DNA of 64,000 nucleotides from contig NZ_MDGQ01000003.1 of the NCBI RefSeq assembly GCF_001747105.1, positions 1,178,001 through 1,242,000 of the forward strand. The letters are read 5' to 3'. The position numbers and the translations under genes are program-made. Within the stretch, counting starts at the first letter, position 1; each line of letters starts with the position of its first letter. The stretch is from Roseivirga misakiensis (GTDB lineage: Bacteria; Bacteroidota; Bacteroidia; Cytophagales; Cyclobacteriaceae). Shown one piece after another: positions 52,304-62,357 of the stretch. The notes under the pieces are model-generated. The model searched no databases and was not told the DNA's origin. It was given only the letters and a program-made list of their open reading frames with translations.

Positions 52304-53122
52304 CTAATTAATTCTTTCGAGGTACTCGTCAGCAGCCGTTAAAGTCTGCTCATTTGCACCTAATTCTTTTACTTTATTGAACTGTGTCTTTGCTTTGACC
52401 ATTTGGCCAGTTTCATAATAAGCCACACCCAAAAAGAAATTTCCTTCAATATGCTGAGGGTAGTTTTCTACCAGTGTCTCAAACCGATCAGCTGCATTTT
52501 CAAACTGACTGGTATTGATGGACATAAATCCCATGCTCAGAAGTGTTTTGAGGTTCTTTGGGTCTTTATCCAAAATTCCTCTCAACATCATGATTCCTTG
52601 CATCGGGTTCGATGAACCAATGACATAGGTCATACCAATGTCATGTTGTGCATCTAGATCGTCAGGTCTCTGAGCTAAAACTTTCTCGTAAACCTTTCTG
52701 GTCTTTTGTCCCAGCAAACGGATTTTTTGCTCATCCAAAGCAAAACTAAAGGCTTCGTAATAAGCTTCACCAGCCTTCTGCCAGTGATCAATTTCATCAA
52801 ATTTTATAGCGTATAGTTCTGCGTAATGTGCAGCACTATCGTATTTATTGATTTCCATAAACACAGCCATCAACGAGTCTAGAGACGCCGGTTCTAGCTG
52901 TATTTCATTATTTTCAAATAACCTGTCTTTCCAAAAACTGATACGATCAGCAAATGCTTCTGGAATTTCAGTACTGTGATCCACGATACCTCCTGGAACA
53001 CTATCGTCAATGAACGCTGACTCCTCAAGTTTACTATTGTTGATCACTACTTTCGGTAGGCTATAAAGGCCTACAGTCAATAGAATGGCAACAGCAGTAA
53101 GTATTACCTGAGATTTATTCAT
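52304..53122 (-). CDS. TPR-repeat protein with N-terminal membrane anchor
   Basis: 272 residues. One N-terminal hydrophobic segment (residues 6-26, VILTAVAILLTVGLYSLP) serves as anchor or uncleaved signal, followed by a linker and TPR repeats (DSAAHYAELYAIKFDE, QHDIGMTYVIGSSNPMQGIM, LKTLLSMGFMSINTSQFENA, EGNFFLGVAYYETGQMVKAK). No enzymatic domain. It lies between HU and the mS38-like gene in a conserved Bacteroidota neighbourhood. Confidence 0.88.
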   Translation of the reverse strand: MNKSQVILTAVAILLTVGLYSLPKVVINNSKLEESAFIDDSVPGGIVDHSTEIPEAFADRISFWKDRLFENNEIQLEPASLDSLMAVFMEINKYDSAAHYAELYAIKFDEIDHWQKAGEAYYEAFSFALDEQKIRLLGQKTRKVYEKVLAQRPDDLDAQHDIGMTYVIGSSNPMQGIMMLRGILDKDPKNLKTLLSMGFMSINTSQFENAADRFETLVENYPQHIEGNFFLGVAYYETGQMVKAKTQFNKVKELGANEQTLTAADEYLERIN

Positions 53123-53142
53123 AAAGCCAAACAGGCTTAAGT

Positions 53143-53445
53143 TTAACTATTAGCAGTTTTTACTTTATCGCTGCTTTTTACTTGTTCGATGAAAACCTTT
53201 GAAGGTTTAAAACTAGGAACATAGTGTTCGTCGATCACGATCGCTGTGTTCTTAGATATATTTCTCGCAATTTTCTTAGCTCTCTTCTTATTAACGAAGC
53301 TTCCAAATCCCCTCACGTAAATGTTTTCTCCTTCTGCCATTGAGTCTTTCACTACTGCAAAAAGAGTCTCAACAGTTGTAGTAACATCAGACCTGTCAAT
53401 GCCTGTTTTGTCGGCTATCTGATTGATAACATCTGCTTTAGTCAC
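53143..53445 (-). CDS. HU/IHF-family DNA-binding protein
   Basis: 100 residues with the HU fold: helical start (ADVINQIADKTGIDRSDV), VRGFGSFVNKKRAKKIARN at the base of the DNA-binding arm, PSFKPSK at the tip end, and a short polar C-terminal extension. It bends and compacts DNA as a dimer. The start codon is GTG (53445). It diverges from mutY across 158 bp. Confidence 0.93.
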   Translation of the reverse strand: MTKADVINQIADKTGIDRSDVTTTVETLFAVVKDSMAEGENIYVRGFGSFVNKKRAKKIARNISKNTAIVIDEHYVPSFKPSKVFIEQVKSSDKVKTANS

Positions 53446-53603
53446 TGTATCTTATATTTTTAGGTTGATAATATTGTGTAAAAAACTAATTCCCAGTTAT
53501 TTTGGCCTGCAAAATTAAGCGTTCGGCCCTAATTAAAAAACGTATTCAATAAAAAAGTTAAAGGGCAAGCCTACAACACTTTAAAGATTCAACACAAAAC
53601 GCA

Positions 53604-54662
53604 TTGGAAAGCGAAATATTTGTAAATCAATTAATTGACTGGTATCGTCATCAAAAACGTGATTTACCATGGCGACATTCTAAAGACCCATACAAGATTT
53701 GGCTTTCGGAAATAATACTCCAGCAAACACGTGTAGCACAGGGCATGCCTTACTACCTGCGGTTTGTAGAAAAGTATCCTTCGGTTGAAGATTTAGCCAA
53801 TGCTTCGGAGGCAGAAGTATTACGATTGTGGCAAGGTTTGGGCTATTATTCCAGGGCGAGAAACCTTCACGCCTGCGCGAAGACTGTCGCGTCGGATTAT
53901 GAAGGAAAGTTTCCTAGCACTTTTGAGGAATTATTAAAATTGAAAGGTATTGGTAGGTATACTGCTGCCGCTATTGCTTCTATCGCCTTTGATCAACCGA
54001 ATGCCGTAGTAGACGGCAATGTTTACCGTGTTTTGAGCCGTGTTTTCGGTATTTCGGATGATATCGCCGATTCGAAAACACTAAGAATTTTTGAAAAGAA
54101 GGCCAATCAACTCATCCAAGGACAAAAACCTGGTGAGTTTAATCAGGCAATTATGGATTTTGGCGCAATTCAGTGTACCCCAAGAAGCCCATCGTGTGCC
54201 ATTTGTCCGATGACAGCGTATTGCTATGCTTTCAATCAGGGAAAACAAGATGCGCTACCTGTGAAATCAAAAAAGGTAAAGGTTAGAAATCGCTATTTCT
54301 ACTATTTCGTCTATGAGCATGCCGATCGCGTTTTGATGAGGGAACGTGGGCCAAAAGATATTTGGCAAGGGTTATTCGACTTCGAAATGATAGAGTCAAG
54401 CAACCCAAAAGAGCAAGAAGAGGTCTTTTCGGCTATTTCAGCCCGTGATTCGTTTACAGTTGTAGATTATTCGGAAGAGGTGAAACATGTCTTAACGCAT
54501 CAGAGAATTTTCACAAGATTCCTTAGGGTTCAGGTCAATGATTTGGGTAACTTTGAGGCCTTAGCAGAGAGTAGAAATTTGAGGCCTTATCAATTGGAAG
54601 AAGTTCAAGAATTACCGAAGCCGATTCTCATTCAAAACTATTTGAAGCAAGAGTTTTTTTAG
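53604..54662 (+). CDS. mutY: A/G-specific adenine glycosylase
   Basis: 352 residues: HhH-GPD glycosylase domain with LKGIGRYTAAAIASIAFD and catalytic Asp in NQAIMDFGAI; [4Fe-4S] cluster ligands in the C-x6-C-x2-C-x5-C spacing (CTPRSPSCAICPMTAYC); a C-terminal NUDIX-like domain that recognises 8-oxoG. It removes adenine mispaired with 8-oxoguanine. The start is TTG (53604). It begins the mutY-ssb-gldE-gldD cluster seen in Bacteroidota. Confidence 0.96.
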   Translation: MESEIFVNQLIDWYRHQKRDLPWRHSKDPYKIWLSEIILQQTRVAQGMPYYLRFVEKYPSVEDLANASEAEVLRLWQGLGYYSRARNLHACAKTVASDYEGKFPSTFEELLKLKGIGRYTAAAIASIAFDQPNAVVDGNVYRVLSRVFGISDDIADSKTLRIFEKKANQLIQGQKPGEFNQAIMDFGAIQCTPRSPSCAICPMTAYCYAFNQGKQDALPVKSKKVKVRNRYFYYFVYEHADRVLMRERGPKDIWQGLFDFEMIESSNPKEQEEVFSAISARDSFTVVDYSEEVKHVLTHQRIFTRFLRVQVNDLGNFEALAESRNLRPYQLEEVQELPKPILIQNYLKQEFF

Positions 54663-54701
54663 TTAGATTCATTGCACTAATCAGCATTTTAAGCGCAAAG
54701 T

Positions 54702-55136
54702 ATGGCAGGAGTAAATAAAGTGATCTTAGTAGGTAACTTGGGCAAAGACCCAGAGGTTCGTCACTTAGATAATGGTAGAGCGGTAGCGAATTTTTCTCTG
54801 GCTACCAGCGAAACCTACAAGAATAAAGCGGGAGAGAAAGTAACAAATACGGAATGGCACAATGTGGTGCTGTGGACGCCGCTTGCAGAAATTGCTGAAA
54901 GGTTTTTGAAAAAAGGTGGTCAAGTATATATCGAAGGAAAACTTACCACTCGATCTTGGGATGACCAAGAAGGCAATAAACGATATACTACGGAAGTAGT
55001 TGGTCGTGAATTGACGCTGCTTGGAAGAGCAGAAGGTGGCGGTGGAGCACCACAAAATAGTGGAATGGCAAACACACCAGCCGAAAGTCCCGTATCAACT
55101 ATACCGGAAGACGATACAGACGACTTACCATTCTAA
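54702..55136 (+). CDS. ssb: Single-stranded DNA-binding protein
   Basis: 144 residues: OB-fold ([43 protein letters not shown]) followed by a short Gly-rich linker and the acidic tip DDTDDLPF that docks partner proteins such as RecG, RecQ and Pol III chi. It lies 39 bp after mutY and 21 bp before gldE. Confidence 0.97.
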   Translation: MAGVNKVILVGNLGKDPEVRHLDNGRAVANFSLATSETYKNKAGEKVTNTEWHNVVLWTPLAEIAERFLKKGGQVYIEGKLTTRSWDDQEGNKRYTTEVVGRELTLLGRAEGGGGAPQNSGMANTPAESPVSTIPEDDTDDLPF

Positions 55137-55157
55137 TGTTGGATTAAAGCGTACAAT

Positions 55158-56492
55158 TTGGACTTACCCTCAGACGACCCCGAGCCTAGTTTAGCGCTCC
55201 TTTCTCAATTCGTAGAACTACCCTTTTCATATTGGTTAGTCAATAGTATTGCCTTTGTCTTACTGATTTTGGCCTCGGCGCTTATTTCCGGTTCAGAAGT
55301 CGCTTTCTTCTCTTTGGATCGTGAGCAAATGAAGGAGTTTGATAAAGATGGTTCTGCTTCAGGAAATGCGATAATCAGGCTTTTACAGCGAAAGAGATAC
55401 CTTTTGGCCACCATATTAATCATGAATAACTTGATTAATATCGCCATAGTAACCCTTTCCACTTTCTTTACATGGAGCCTCGTGGGTACCAAGAGTACAG
55501 AGGGTAAAGTAATCGTTACCCTATCCATTATCGTCACATTTATTATTCTGTTTTTTGGGGAAGTCGTTCCAAAAAACTTCGCAAATCAGCATAATATTAA
55601 GTTTGCTCGAGCAACTGCACGCGTCTTACTATTACTTGAAAGGCTCCTTAGGCCATTTTCGTTTCTATTGATATCAGTCACCAACGTGATAGAAAAAAAT
55701 GTAGAACGAAAGGGACATGATATTACCGTCGATGGACTGAATCAAGCGTTGGAAATGACGACTGACGAAAATACCTCTGAAGAAGAAAAAGGTATTCTCA
55801 AAGGGATAGTGAATTTCAGCACGTTAACGGTCAAGCAAGTCATGAAATCCCGCATGGATATTACGGCGGTTGAAAATGACCTAGACTTCCATGAATTGAT
55901 GGATAAGATTAATAAGTGCGGATTTTCGCGCATACCAGTCTATAAAGAAACGATCGATAAGATCGAAGGAATTCTCTACATCAAGGACTTAATATCGCAT
56001 ATCGAGAAAGAGGAAGACTTTGCATGGCAAGAGCTAGTACGCCCTGGCATGTTTGTTCCAGAAAATAAAAAGGCCGATTCTTTACTGAAGGATTTTCAAG
56101 CACAGCGGGTACACATGGCTATTGTGGTGGATGAATATGGGGGCACTTCCGGACTCATTACCATGGAAGATATTATTGAGGAAATCGTAGGAGAAATCAA
56201 TGATGAGTTCGACGATGAAGATGTCGCCTACAATAAACTAGATAACTCCACGTATATATTCGAAGGAAAAACGTCTTTGAACGACTTCTGTAAGATTGTT
56301 GGTGTAGAACCGGTTTTATTCGATGAGGTAAAAGGTGAGAGTGAATCCCTCGGAGGGCTCTTGCTCGAAATAAATGAAAAGCTGCCAAGAGCAGGTGAAA
56401 AGATCACTTTTGAGAACTTTCTTTTTACGATCGTTGCCGTTGATCCAAGGCGTATCAAAAGAATTAGGGTATTGATTAAACCCCTCAGTTGA
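55158..56492 (+). CDS. gldE: Gliding motility-associated protein GldE (CNNM/CBS membrane protein)
   Basis: 444 residues from TTG 55158. A DUF21/CNNM domain with about three membrane helices (30-50, 85-110, 115-135) is followed by a CBS pair (MKSRMDITAVENDLDF, AIVVDEYGGTSGLITMEDII) and a CorC_HlyC transporter-associated domain. GldE is homologous to TlyC/CorC proteins and is linked to GldD, though it is not strictly required for gliding. The stop is one base from the gldD start. Confidence 0.93.
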   Translation: MDLPSDDPEPSLALLSQFVELPFSYWLVNSIAFVLLILASALISGSEVAFFSLDREQMKEFDKDGSASGNAIIRLLQRKRYLLATILIMNNLINIAIVTLSTFFTWSLVGTKSTEGKVIVTLSIIVTFIILFFGEVVPKNFANQHNIKFARATARVLLLLERLLRPFSFLLISVTNVIEKNVERKGHDITVDGLNQALEMTTDENTSEEEKGILKGIVNFSTLTVKQVMKSRMDITAVENDLDFHELMDKINKCGFSRIPVYKETIDKIEGILYIKDLISHIEKEEDFAWQELVRPGMFVPENKKADSLLKDFQAQRVHMAIVVDEYGGTSGLITMEDIIEEIVGEINDEFDDEDVAYNKLDNSTYIFEGKTSLNDFCKIVGVEPVLFDEVKGESESLGGLLLEINEKLPRAGEKITFENFLFTIVAVDPRRIKRIRVLIKPLS

Positions 56493-56493
56493 T

Positions 56494-57084
56494 TTGAGAA
56501 AAAGAAGCGTATACATTCTGCAATGCTTGATTTTGACGCTTGTTGTATTGTCATCTTGCGAAGAAGTTTACTTACCAAAACCAAAGGGATACAATCGCAT
56601 CGATTTGCCAAACCCTGCTTATCAAGCGTTGCCTGATACATTTCCTTATCAATTCGATTATTCTACCTACGCTGAACTCTTGGGTGACTCCAACAAACGT
56701 GCAGATCGGTATTGGTCCAATCTTTATTATCCCGATTTTGATGCGTTAGTTCAGATAACTTACAAAGACCTCACGCAAGACGAAAATGATGTGGGTAAGC
56801 TTTTAAATGAGTCATTTGCCTTAACAATGAAACACGACCAAAGGGCTTATGGCATTGATGAGAGCCTGATAAAAATACCCAATAATCAAGTAGCCAGTGT
56901 CACAAAATTGGAAGGGGAAGTACCAACGCAATTGCAGTTTTTTACCTCCGATTCTACCCGACATTTCTTTAGAGGAGCACTATACTTTAATACAGCCACT
57001 AAAAATGACTCGCTTCAACCGATAATTGATTTTATCACCGAAGATGTCCTATACATGCTCAACTCTTTTGAGTGGAGGTATTAA
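56494..57084 (+). CDS. gldD: Gliding motility lipoprotein GldD
   Basis: 196 residues from TTG 56494. Lipobox VLSSC (Cys22) is followed by the GldD domain with YLPKPKGYNRIDLPNPAYQ, DRYWSNLYYPDFDALVQITY and a C-terminal FITEDVLYMLNSFEWRY. GldD is required for gliding and type IX secretion. It directly follows gldE (one-base gap), the standard pairing. Confidence 0.93.
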   Translation: MRKRSVYILQCLILTLVVLSSCEEVYLPKPKGYNRIDLPNPAYQALPDTFPYQFDYSTYAELLGDSNKRADRYWSNLYYPDFDALVQITYKDLTQDENDVGKLLNESFALTMKHDQRAYGIDESLIKIPNNQVASVTKLEGEVPTQLQFFTSDSTRHFFRGALYFNTATKNDSLQPIIDFITEDVLYMLNSFEWRY

Positions 57085-57163
57085 AGTAACTCTTCTAGCC
57101 TTTAATTGGCACTATATCGAGTGCTAAATCGGCGAATTTCTCTTTTTTCAATTAGTTTTAAGC

Positions 57164-59257
57164 ATGTCCTCATTCTTCAACACCAGTATTGAGTTTTTGA
57201 AAGGTGTAGGGCCGCAGAAAGCGGCACTTATTGGGGCTGAATTGTCCCTTTTTACCTACGGAGACTTAGTGCAGCACTACCCTTTTAGGTATGAGGACAG
57301 GACCAAATTCTATAAAGCGACGGAAGTCACTGGCGACCTCCCTTTTGTTCAAATTAAAGGCCGAATCACCAAGTTAGATACCATCGGAGAACTGAGAAAA
57401 AAACGTTTGGTTGCTCGGTTTTCTGATGATACCGGCCATATAGAGCTTGTTTGGTTTAAAGGAATTCCCTGGGTGAGTAAAAAATTGAAACTTGGGGTAG
57501 ATTATGTTGTCTACGGGAAGCCGGCTGCTTTTGGGAGAAAAGTTAATATTGCCCACCCTGAAATTGAGGTATTGACAACTCAAAATGATAAGGCAGCTTT
57601 TCTTCAACCAGTTTATCATACCTCTGAAAAAATGAAGGCTAAATTCTTGGATAGTCGAGCTATGTCCAAGTTAATCAGGCAAGTCATGGTGCTCGCGGAG
57701 CGCCACATCAATGAAACACTTCCACAAAAACTGACCGATCAGTTTAGCCTCATCGAAAAGAAGTTTGCCTTATGGCATATACATTTTCCCTCAAACACGG
57801 AATTACTTCAAAAAGCACAATTCAGACTGAAGTTTGAGGAGCTTTTCTTCATTCAGCTCAGGTTATTGAAGCTTAAAATCTCGAGAATCGATAAGTTTCG
57901 AGGTCAAATTTTCAATGACTCGGCCCTACTTACCTCTTTTTATAACGATCATTTGCCCTTTGATCTAACGAATGCCCAAAAGCGAGTCATTAAGGAAATC
58001 TACTTCGATATGAAGTCAGGAAAACAAATGAATCGCTTATTGCAAGGAGATGTTGGTTCGGGAAAAACGATAGTTGGGTTCATTTGTATGCTTTTGGTGG
58101 TAGGTTCTGGTAGCCAAGCTTCTATGATGGCACCTACGGAGATTTTGGCAGCGCAACACTACGAAGGACTGAAAGAATACGCTGATAAGCTTGGCTTGGG
58201 CATTGCCAAACTGACTGGTTCGACTAAAACGAAAGAACGCCGGATTATTCACGAAGGCCTTCGTTCGGGCGAGATCAAAATTCTTGTCGGTACGCACGCT
58301 TTGATTGAAGACACAGTCCAATTCAAGAATTTAGGCCTAGCGATAATTGATGAGCAACACCGATTTGGTGTCGCACAACGCGCCAAACTTTGGAATAAGA
58401 ATACGTCGGTTTATCCGCACATTCTGGTGATGACCGCAACACCGATTCCAAGAACTCTAGCCATGACGCTCTATGGGGATTTGGATGTTTCAGTGATCGA
58501 TGAAATGCCTGCAGGCCGAAAACCGATCAAAACAATGCATCAGTACGATGCAAAACGACTGGAAGTATTCGGTTTTATGAAGCGAGAAATTGCCAAAGGC
58601 CGACAGATCTATGTGGTATACCCGTTAATTGAAGAATCGTCGAAACTGGACTTGAAAGACCTAATGGACGGCTATGAAAGCATAGCAAGGGCTTTCCCAG
58701 AAAACCATATTAGTATAGTGCATGGCAAAATGAAGCCGAAGGACAAAGATTTTGAGATGCAGCGCTTTGTAAATCACGAAACGCAATTAATGGTGGCTAC
58801 TACTGTGATTGAAGTCGGGGTAAATGTGCCAAATGCCTCTGTTATGGTGATCGAAAATGCAGAACGTTTCGGCTTAGCCCAACTCCATCAGCTTAGGGGT
58901 CGAGTTGGTCGTGGGGCAGATCAGTCATATTGTGTACTTATGACGGATTATAAACTGAGTAAAGAGGCTAGAACGAGGATTGAAACTATGGTCAAAACCA
59001 ATAATGGCTTTGAAATTGCCGATGTGGACTTAAAACTTAGGGGCCCCGGCGATATAACGGGTACCCAGCAAAGTGGTGTTTTAGACCTACTGATCGCTGA
59101 TATAGCTGCTGATAGTAAAATTCTCCAAATTGCCAGAAATGCAGCGAGTGATTTGCTAGATGAAGACCCAGAATTGACAAACCCTGAGAATGCAAATATT
59201 CAAAGGCACATTCAATCTCTAAGAAAAACTACGGTGAACTGGGGTAGAATTTCATAG
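57164..59257 (+). CDS. recG: ATP-dependent DNA helicase RecG
   Basis: 697 residues. The N-terminal wedge OB domain (about 50-150) is followed by an SF2 helicase with Walker A GDVGSGKTIVGF, DEQH box (IIDEQHRFGVAQR), TATPIPRT motif and the C-terminal TRG-like region (LRGRVGRGADQSYC, LRGPGDITGTQQSG). It reverses stalled forks and processes Holliday junctions. It follows gldD by 79 bp and ends seven bases before the convergent DUF5916 gene. Confidence 0.97.
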   Translation: MSSFFNTSIEFLKGVGPQKAALIGAELSLFTYGDLVQHYPFRYEDRTKFYKATEVTGDLPFVQIKGRITKLDTIGELRKKRLVARFSDDTGHIELVWFKGIPWVSKKLKLGVDYVVYGKPAAFGRKVNIAHPEIEVLTTQNDKAAFLQPVYHTSEKMKAKFLDSRAMSKLIRQVMVLAERHINETLPQKLTDQFSLIEKKFALWHIHFPSNTELLQKAQFRLKFEELFFIQLRLLKLKISRIDKFRGQIFNDSALLTSFYNDHLPFDLTNAQKRVIKEIYFDMKSGKQMNRLLQGDVGSGKTIVGFICMLLVVGSGSQASMMAPTEILAAQHYEGLKEYADKLGLGIAKLTGSTKTKERRIIHEGLRSGEIKILVGTHALIEDTVQFKNLGLAIIDEQHRFGVAQRAKLWNKNTSVYPHILVMTATPIPRTLAMTLYGDLDVSVIDEMPAGRKPIKTMHQYDAKRLEVFGFMKREIAKGRQIYVVYPLIEESSKLDLKDLMDGYESIARAFPENHISIVHGKMKPKDKDFEMQRFVNHETQLMVATTVIEVGVNVPNASVMVIENAERFGLAQLHQLRGRVGRGADQSYCVLMTDYKLSKEARTRIETMVKTNNGFEIADVDLKLRGPGDITGTQQSGVLDLLIADIAADSKILQIARNAASDLLDEDPELTNPENANIQRHIQSLRKTTVNWGRIS

Positions 59258-59273
59258 AGGTTCCCTAGAACCT
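59256..59273. terminator. Short hairpin between recG and the DUF5916 gene
   Basis: GAGGTTC (59256-59262) pairs with GAACCTC (59267-59273) around a 4-nt loop; both stop codons lie in or touch it. There is no T-run on either side, so it is a weak candidate for a shared transcript end. Confidence 0.35.
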
Positions 59274-61418
59274 CCAGAGGTAAGAAGCCTTGAAAAAGAA
59301 TCCACTAAACGTCTGTAGATAGTTATCCGATGGCACATAAGACTGTCCGTCCCATTCCGTTCTTTCCAGTACCGTACTATAGCCTAAATGCACTACAGTG
59401 CCAGGGATATAGGTAAATGAAGCCAAGAAATTAGGGCTCCAGACTTTCGATAAGCTATTGTATTGGCCAATGGCCCTAAAGAATAAATACTGATTGGCCT
59501 GATATACTAAACGCCCACGAACAATATGTAAGTCATAATATTTGGCATCGGTGTTTTCACTGAATAGTGAAACGAAATTGTGAGCGACTTGAACGTTTAA
59601 TTTGTCCGAAGCCTGATAATCTACGGAATTTCTAATGCGCTTTCCATAACCCTGCTCTGCTGATTGGTAAAAGATGCCATTATCCCAATCGTAACTTGTG
59701 CTGATCCGAAGCCTCTTGTTCAATTGTGACCTCGCCGATAGGCTGATGGAGCCGTCTTTAAACTCTACACCTTGGAAAATTTCGGTAGATCTGTCCGCGG
59801 AAATACTAAGCCTAGTATTCTTGGGTAGGTTTGCAGCAATCGATCCGTATAGTACACTTTCATTTAACCCACTTGGTTTGTCTTTCGTCAATGACCCATA
59901 AAGGGTAAAATCCCAGCGTTGAACAAGGTTTTCTTTTTTTGGAAACAGCTTCGGGTTCACTGATCCAGATATTCTAGAAATTCCCGTTCGGGTAACGAAT
60001 CCTACCTGAGACTGAAAATCTTCGGCTATGTCTTCGATCGTAAAGTTTCCGTTAAACGTTCGCGTATTTCTCGAAATCCTTAGCGACATGGAGTTGTTGC
60101 TGTTGGACGCACTGTTTTTATCCGCTTTTGTAACTGAGTTCAGAAAATTTCCACTGACTACATTCGCTTCATTAAATCTATATTGTCCATCGACGCCCAT
60201 AACGGTATTGTACCCTCCGTTTCTAGCTCTATGCGTGCCGATCATGCCCAGATAACTGTCTTGTTTAAATGAACGCATATAACGCAAAATCCCTACATCT
60301 GCAGTTTCATCTTCTGCATAGTCTGCTAAAGATTGATCTGCTCTGTCAAGGGCATATATGGTGGAAATGATATTCTTATCACCGATTTTCCCAGTCAGTT
60401 TAGTGGCTGTTCTGGGCGATACAATTGTCCTGGTATTAACGACTTGTCTGACAGGAGAAAACATGGACGTTCCTGCAAAATTGAAGTTCTGACTTCCTTC
60501 AAGGAAAAACGGCCTACGTTCAGGGTAATTGACCGCAAAACGTTGGTTTACCTCCACTTGTTGAGCATCGGACTCTATTTGACTGAAGTCGGGGTTCAGC
60601 GTAGCATCTAAAACCAGCTCGGAAGTAATGCCGACTTTAGCCGTAAGACTAGGCTCAAAATTATCGCTCCTTACATCCTGTCCGTTTTCTTGCGTGGTGC
60701 TATTACTGTAGGTAATCGCAGGTAAAAGCTCTAATAGGGTATATTTTCTAACGCCAGAATAGTTTAGTGGCATCATTTGCGTGAGAAAAGCAAAACCCTT
60801 TTCAGGGTCTAGTGCTGGGTAGGAAACTTGCGTAGAAAGTCTGGAAATTCGGCGCTCGAAAATCACGCCCATTTCTACATCTCCATCGTCATCACTATAG
60901 CGAATACTTTTAAACGGAATCTTCATTTCCACGCTATATCCTTCCTCATCGATTTTGGCAGCACTATACCAAATAAGGTCCACACCAATGTCTTCCGCGC
61001 CAGCGGCAAATTGCGTGTCCATTTGAATGCCACTTGGGTTTACATATAGCCCCAAAAGTGACTGCCCGCCATTAAAAGTATCGAGGTTTATGCATATCCA
61101 GTCATCTGCCCTAATTCGATCTCGCGCAGCGATAGAAGTTTTTATTTTATCAGGTTCGTCAAAGCACTTAATGGCGAAGTACAGGTTTTCCTCATCGTGT
61201 GCCACATACGCTATAGTTTTGAATGGGATATCTTGACTAAAGTCAGGAACGAATGTTTTAAACCCGGTAACTGATGGGCTGTTTTTCCAAACATCGTCGT
61301 CCAGAATGCCATCAATGATCGGTGCTTCGTCGGTATTAAATGATTTGACCTGAGCGTATCCAGACAGCGAGAAAAGTATCATGATCGCCGAAAGGAAGAG
61401 TTTTGAGTATTGCTTCAA
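59265..61418 (-). CDS. DUF5916 family outer-membrane protein (CBM9-like N-terminus)
   Basis: 717 residues from TTG 61418. Signal peptide (MKQYSKLFLSAIMILFSLSG), a CBM9-type domain (PIIDGILDDDVWKNSPSV and YVAHDEENLYFAIKCFD), a central linker, then a beta-barrel that ends in the aromatic YLWRF, an outer-membrane sorting signature. DUF5916 proteins are common in Bacteroidota and of unknown function; sugar or polymer binding is plausible. It stands alone. Confidence 0.9.
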   Translation of the reverse strand: MKQYSKLFLSAIMILFSLSGYAQVKSFNTDEAPIIDGILDDDVWKNSPSVTGFKTFVPDFSQDIPFKTIAYVAHDEENLYFAIKCFDEPDKIKTSIAARDRIRADDWICINLDTFNGGQSLLGLYVNPSGIQMDTQFAAGAEDIGVDLIWYSAAKIDEEGYSVEMKIPFKSIRYSDDDGDVEMGVIFERRISRLSTQVSYPALDPEKGFAFLTQMMPLNYSGVRKYTLLELLPAITYSNSTTQENGQDVRSDNFEPSLTAKVGITSELVLDATLNPDFSQIESDAQQVEVNQRFAVNYPERRPFFLEGSQNFNFAGTSMFSPVRQVVNTRTIVSPRTATKLTGKIGDKNIISTIYALDRADQSLADYAEDETADVGILRYMRSFKQDSYLGMIGTHRARNGGYNTVMGVDGQYRFNEANVVSGNFLNSVTKADKNSASNSNNSMSLRISRNTRTFNGNFTIEDIAEDFQSQVGFVTRTGISRISGSVNPKLFPKKENLVQRWDFTLYGSLTKDKPSGLNESVLYGSIAANLPKNTRLSISADRSTEIFQGVEFKDGSISLSARSQLNKRLRISTSYDWDNGIFYQSAEQGYGKRIRNSVDYQASDKLNVQVAHNFVSLFSENTDAKYYDLHIVRGRLVYQANQYLFFRAIGQYNSLSKVWSPNFLASFTYIPGTVVHLGYSTVLERTEWDGQSYVPSDNYLQTFSGFFFKASYLWRF

Positions 61419-61544
61419 CCTCTAAAAATTTAGGTAAAATTAACTTTATGAAATGAAAAAAGGTAACCACTTATATATTTCGTTTAGGGCAGTCATAATT
61501 CTCTCCTTTAGAAATGTGTTTATCTTTATTTCCTTGAAAAGCAT

Positions 61545-62348
61545 ATGTCTATGAAGCACCTATTTATCGTTTTATCATTGTTTTTGCCTTTAGCACTAGT
61601 AGGTCAAAATTTAGAGATTACTTACATAGCAAATGAAGGAGTGCTGATCGCCAATAACAATCAAAAGGTGCTTATCGATGCGTTATTCGACGATTTCTAT
61701 AAACAATACTCCAGCCCAAGTGAGAAAGTAGTGACCAGTATGATGGCATCAGAAAACCCATTTGAGCAAGTCAAAGTGGTTTTGACAACGCATATGCATC
61801 GAGATCACTTTGAGGCAAACATTACTGGTGAGTTCTTAAAGGAGCATCAAGAATCGAGATTCTTAAGTTCAAATCAGGTTCGGGACGAGCTTAAGGCTAA
61901 GTACGTGGATTTTTCGAGTATTCAGGGTAGAGTAAAAGCCTATGTTAGAGGTGTTCATACTTTAAAAGATGAAATTAATGGGGTTACTGTTTATTCCTTC
62001 TTCATTTATCATGCTGGTGGCGAAAGAACAAGAAGCATTGAAAACATGGGGTTCATTGTGGAGGTAGGAGATAAAAGGGTATTGCATTTAGGAGACTCGG
62101 ATATGAATCCTGATCGGTTTAAAGAAGTCGATTTAGCGAAATATGAAATTGATGTGGCTTTGGTGCCTTATTGGTATATGACCAGCGATGCAGGAATTGA
62201 TATCATCAATAATTCTATCAAAGCCAAACAGCTAATCGGTATTCATTACCCTAAGGCACCTTCTAAAACGGCGTTAGAGCAGATAGAAAAGAACTATCCT
62301 CAGGCGAAAGTTTTCCAAAAGGCCATGGAAACCTTTATCTCAAATTGA
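61545..62348 (+). CDS. Secreted MBL-fold metallo-hydrolase
   Basis: 267 residues with a signal peptide (cleavage near ALVGQ). A beta-lactamase-like fold shows the HxHxDH motif THMHRDHFEA, a further ligand in FIYHAGGERTRS and LHLGDSDMNPDRF, and a C-terminal GIHYPKAP. It resembles the UlaG/L-ascorbate lactonase-like subgroup. The substrate is unknown. It ends nine bases before the LytTR gene on the other strand. Confidence 0.88.
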   Translation: MSMKHLFIVLSLFLPLALVGQNLEITYIANEGVLIANNNQKVLIDALFDDFYKQYSSPSEKVVTSMMASENPFEQVKVVLTTHMHRDHFEANITGEFLKEHQESRFLSSNQVRDELKAKYVDFSSIQGRVKAYVRGVHTLKDEINGVTVYSFFIYHAGGERTRSIENMGFIVEVGDKRVLHLGDSDMNPDRFKEVDLAKYEIDVALVPYWYMTSDAGIDIINNSIKAKQLIGIHYPKAPSKTALEQIEKNYPQAKVFQKAMETFISN

Positions 62349-62357
62349 TTGGGCAAA

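Noticed and set aside
5473-62348. Type IX secretion C-terminal sorting domains on the secreted proteins
   Set aside because: The C-termini of the peptidases, propeller, BNR and repeat proteins do not show a recognisable sorting-domain pattern, so I do not call them T9SS cargo.
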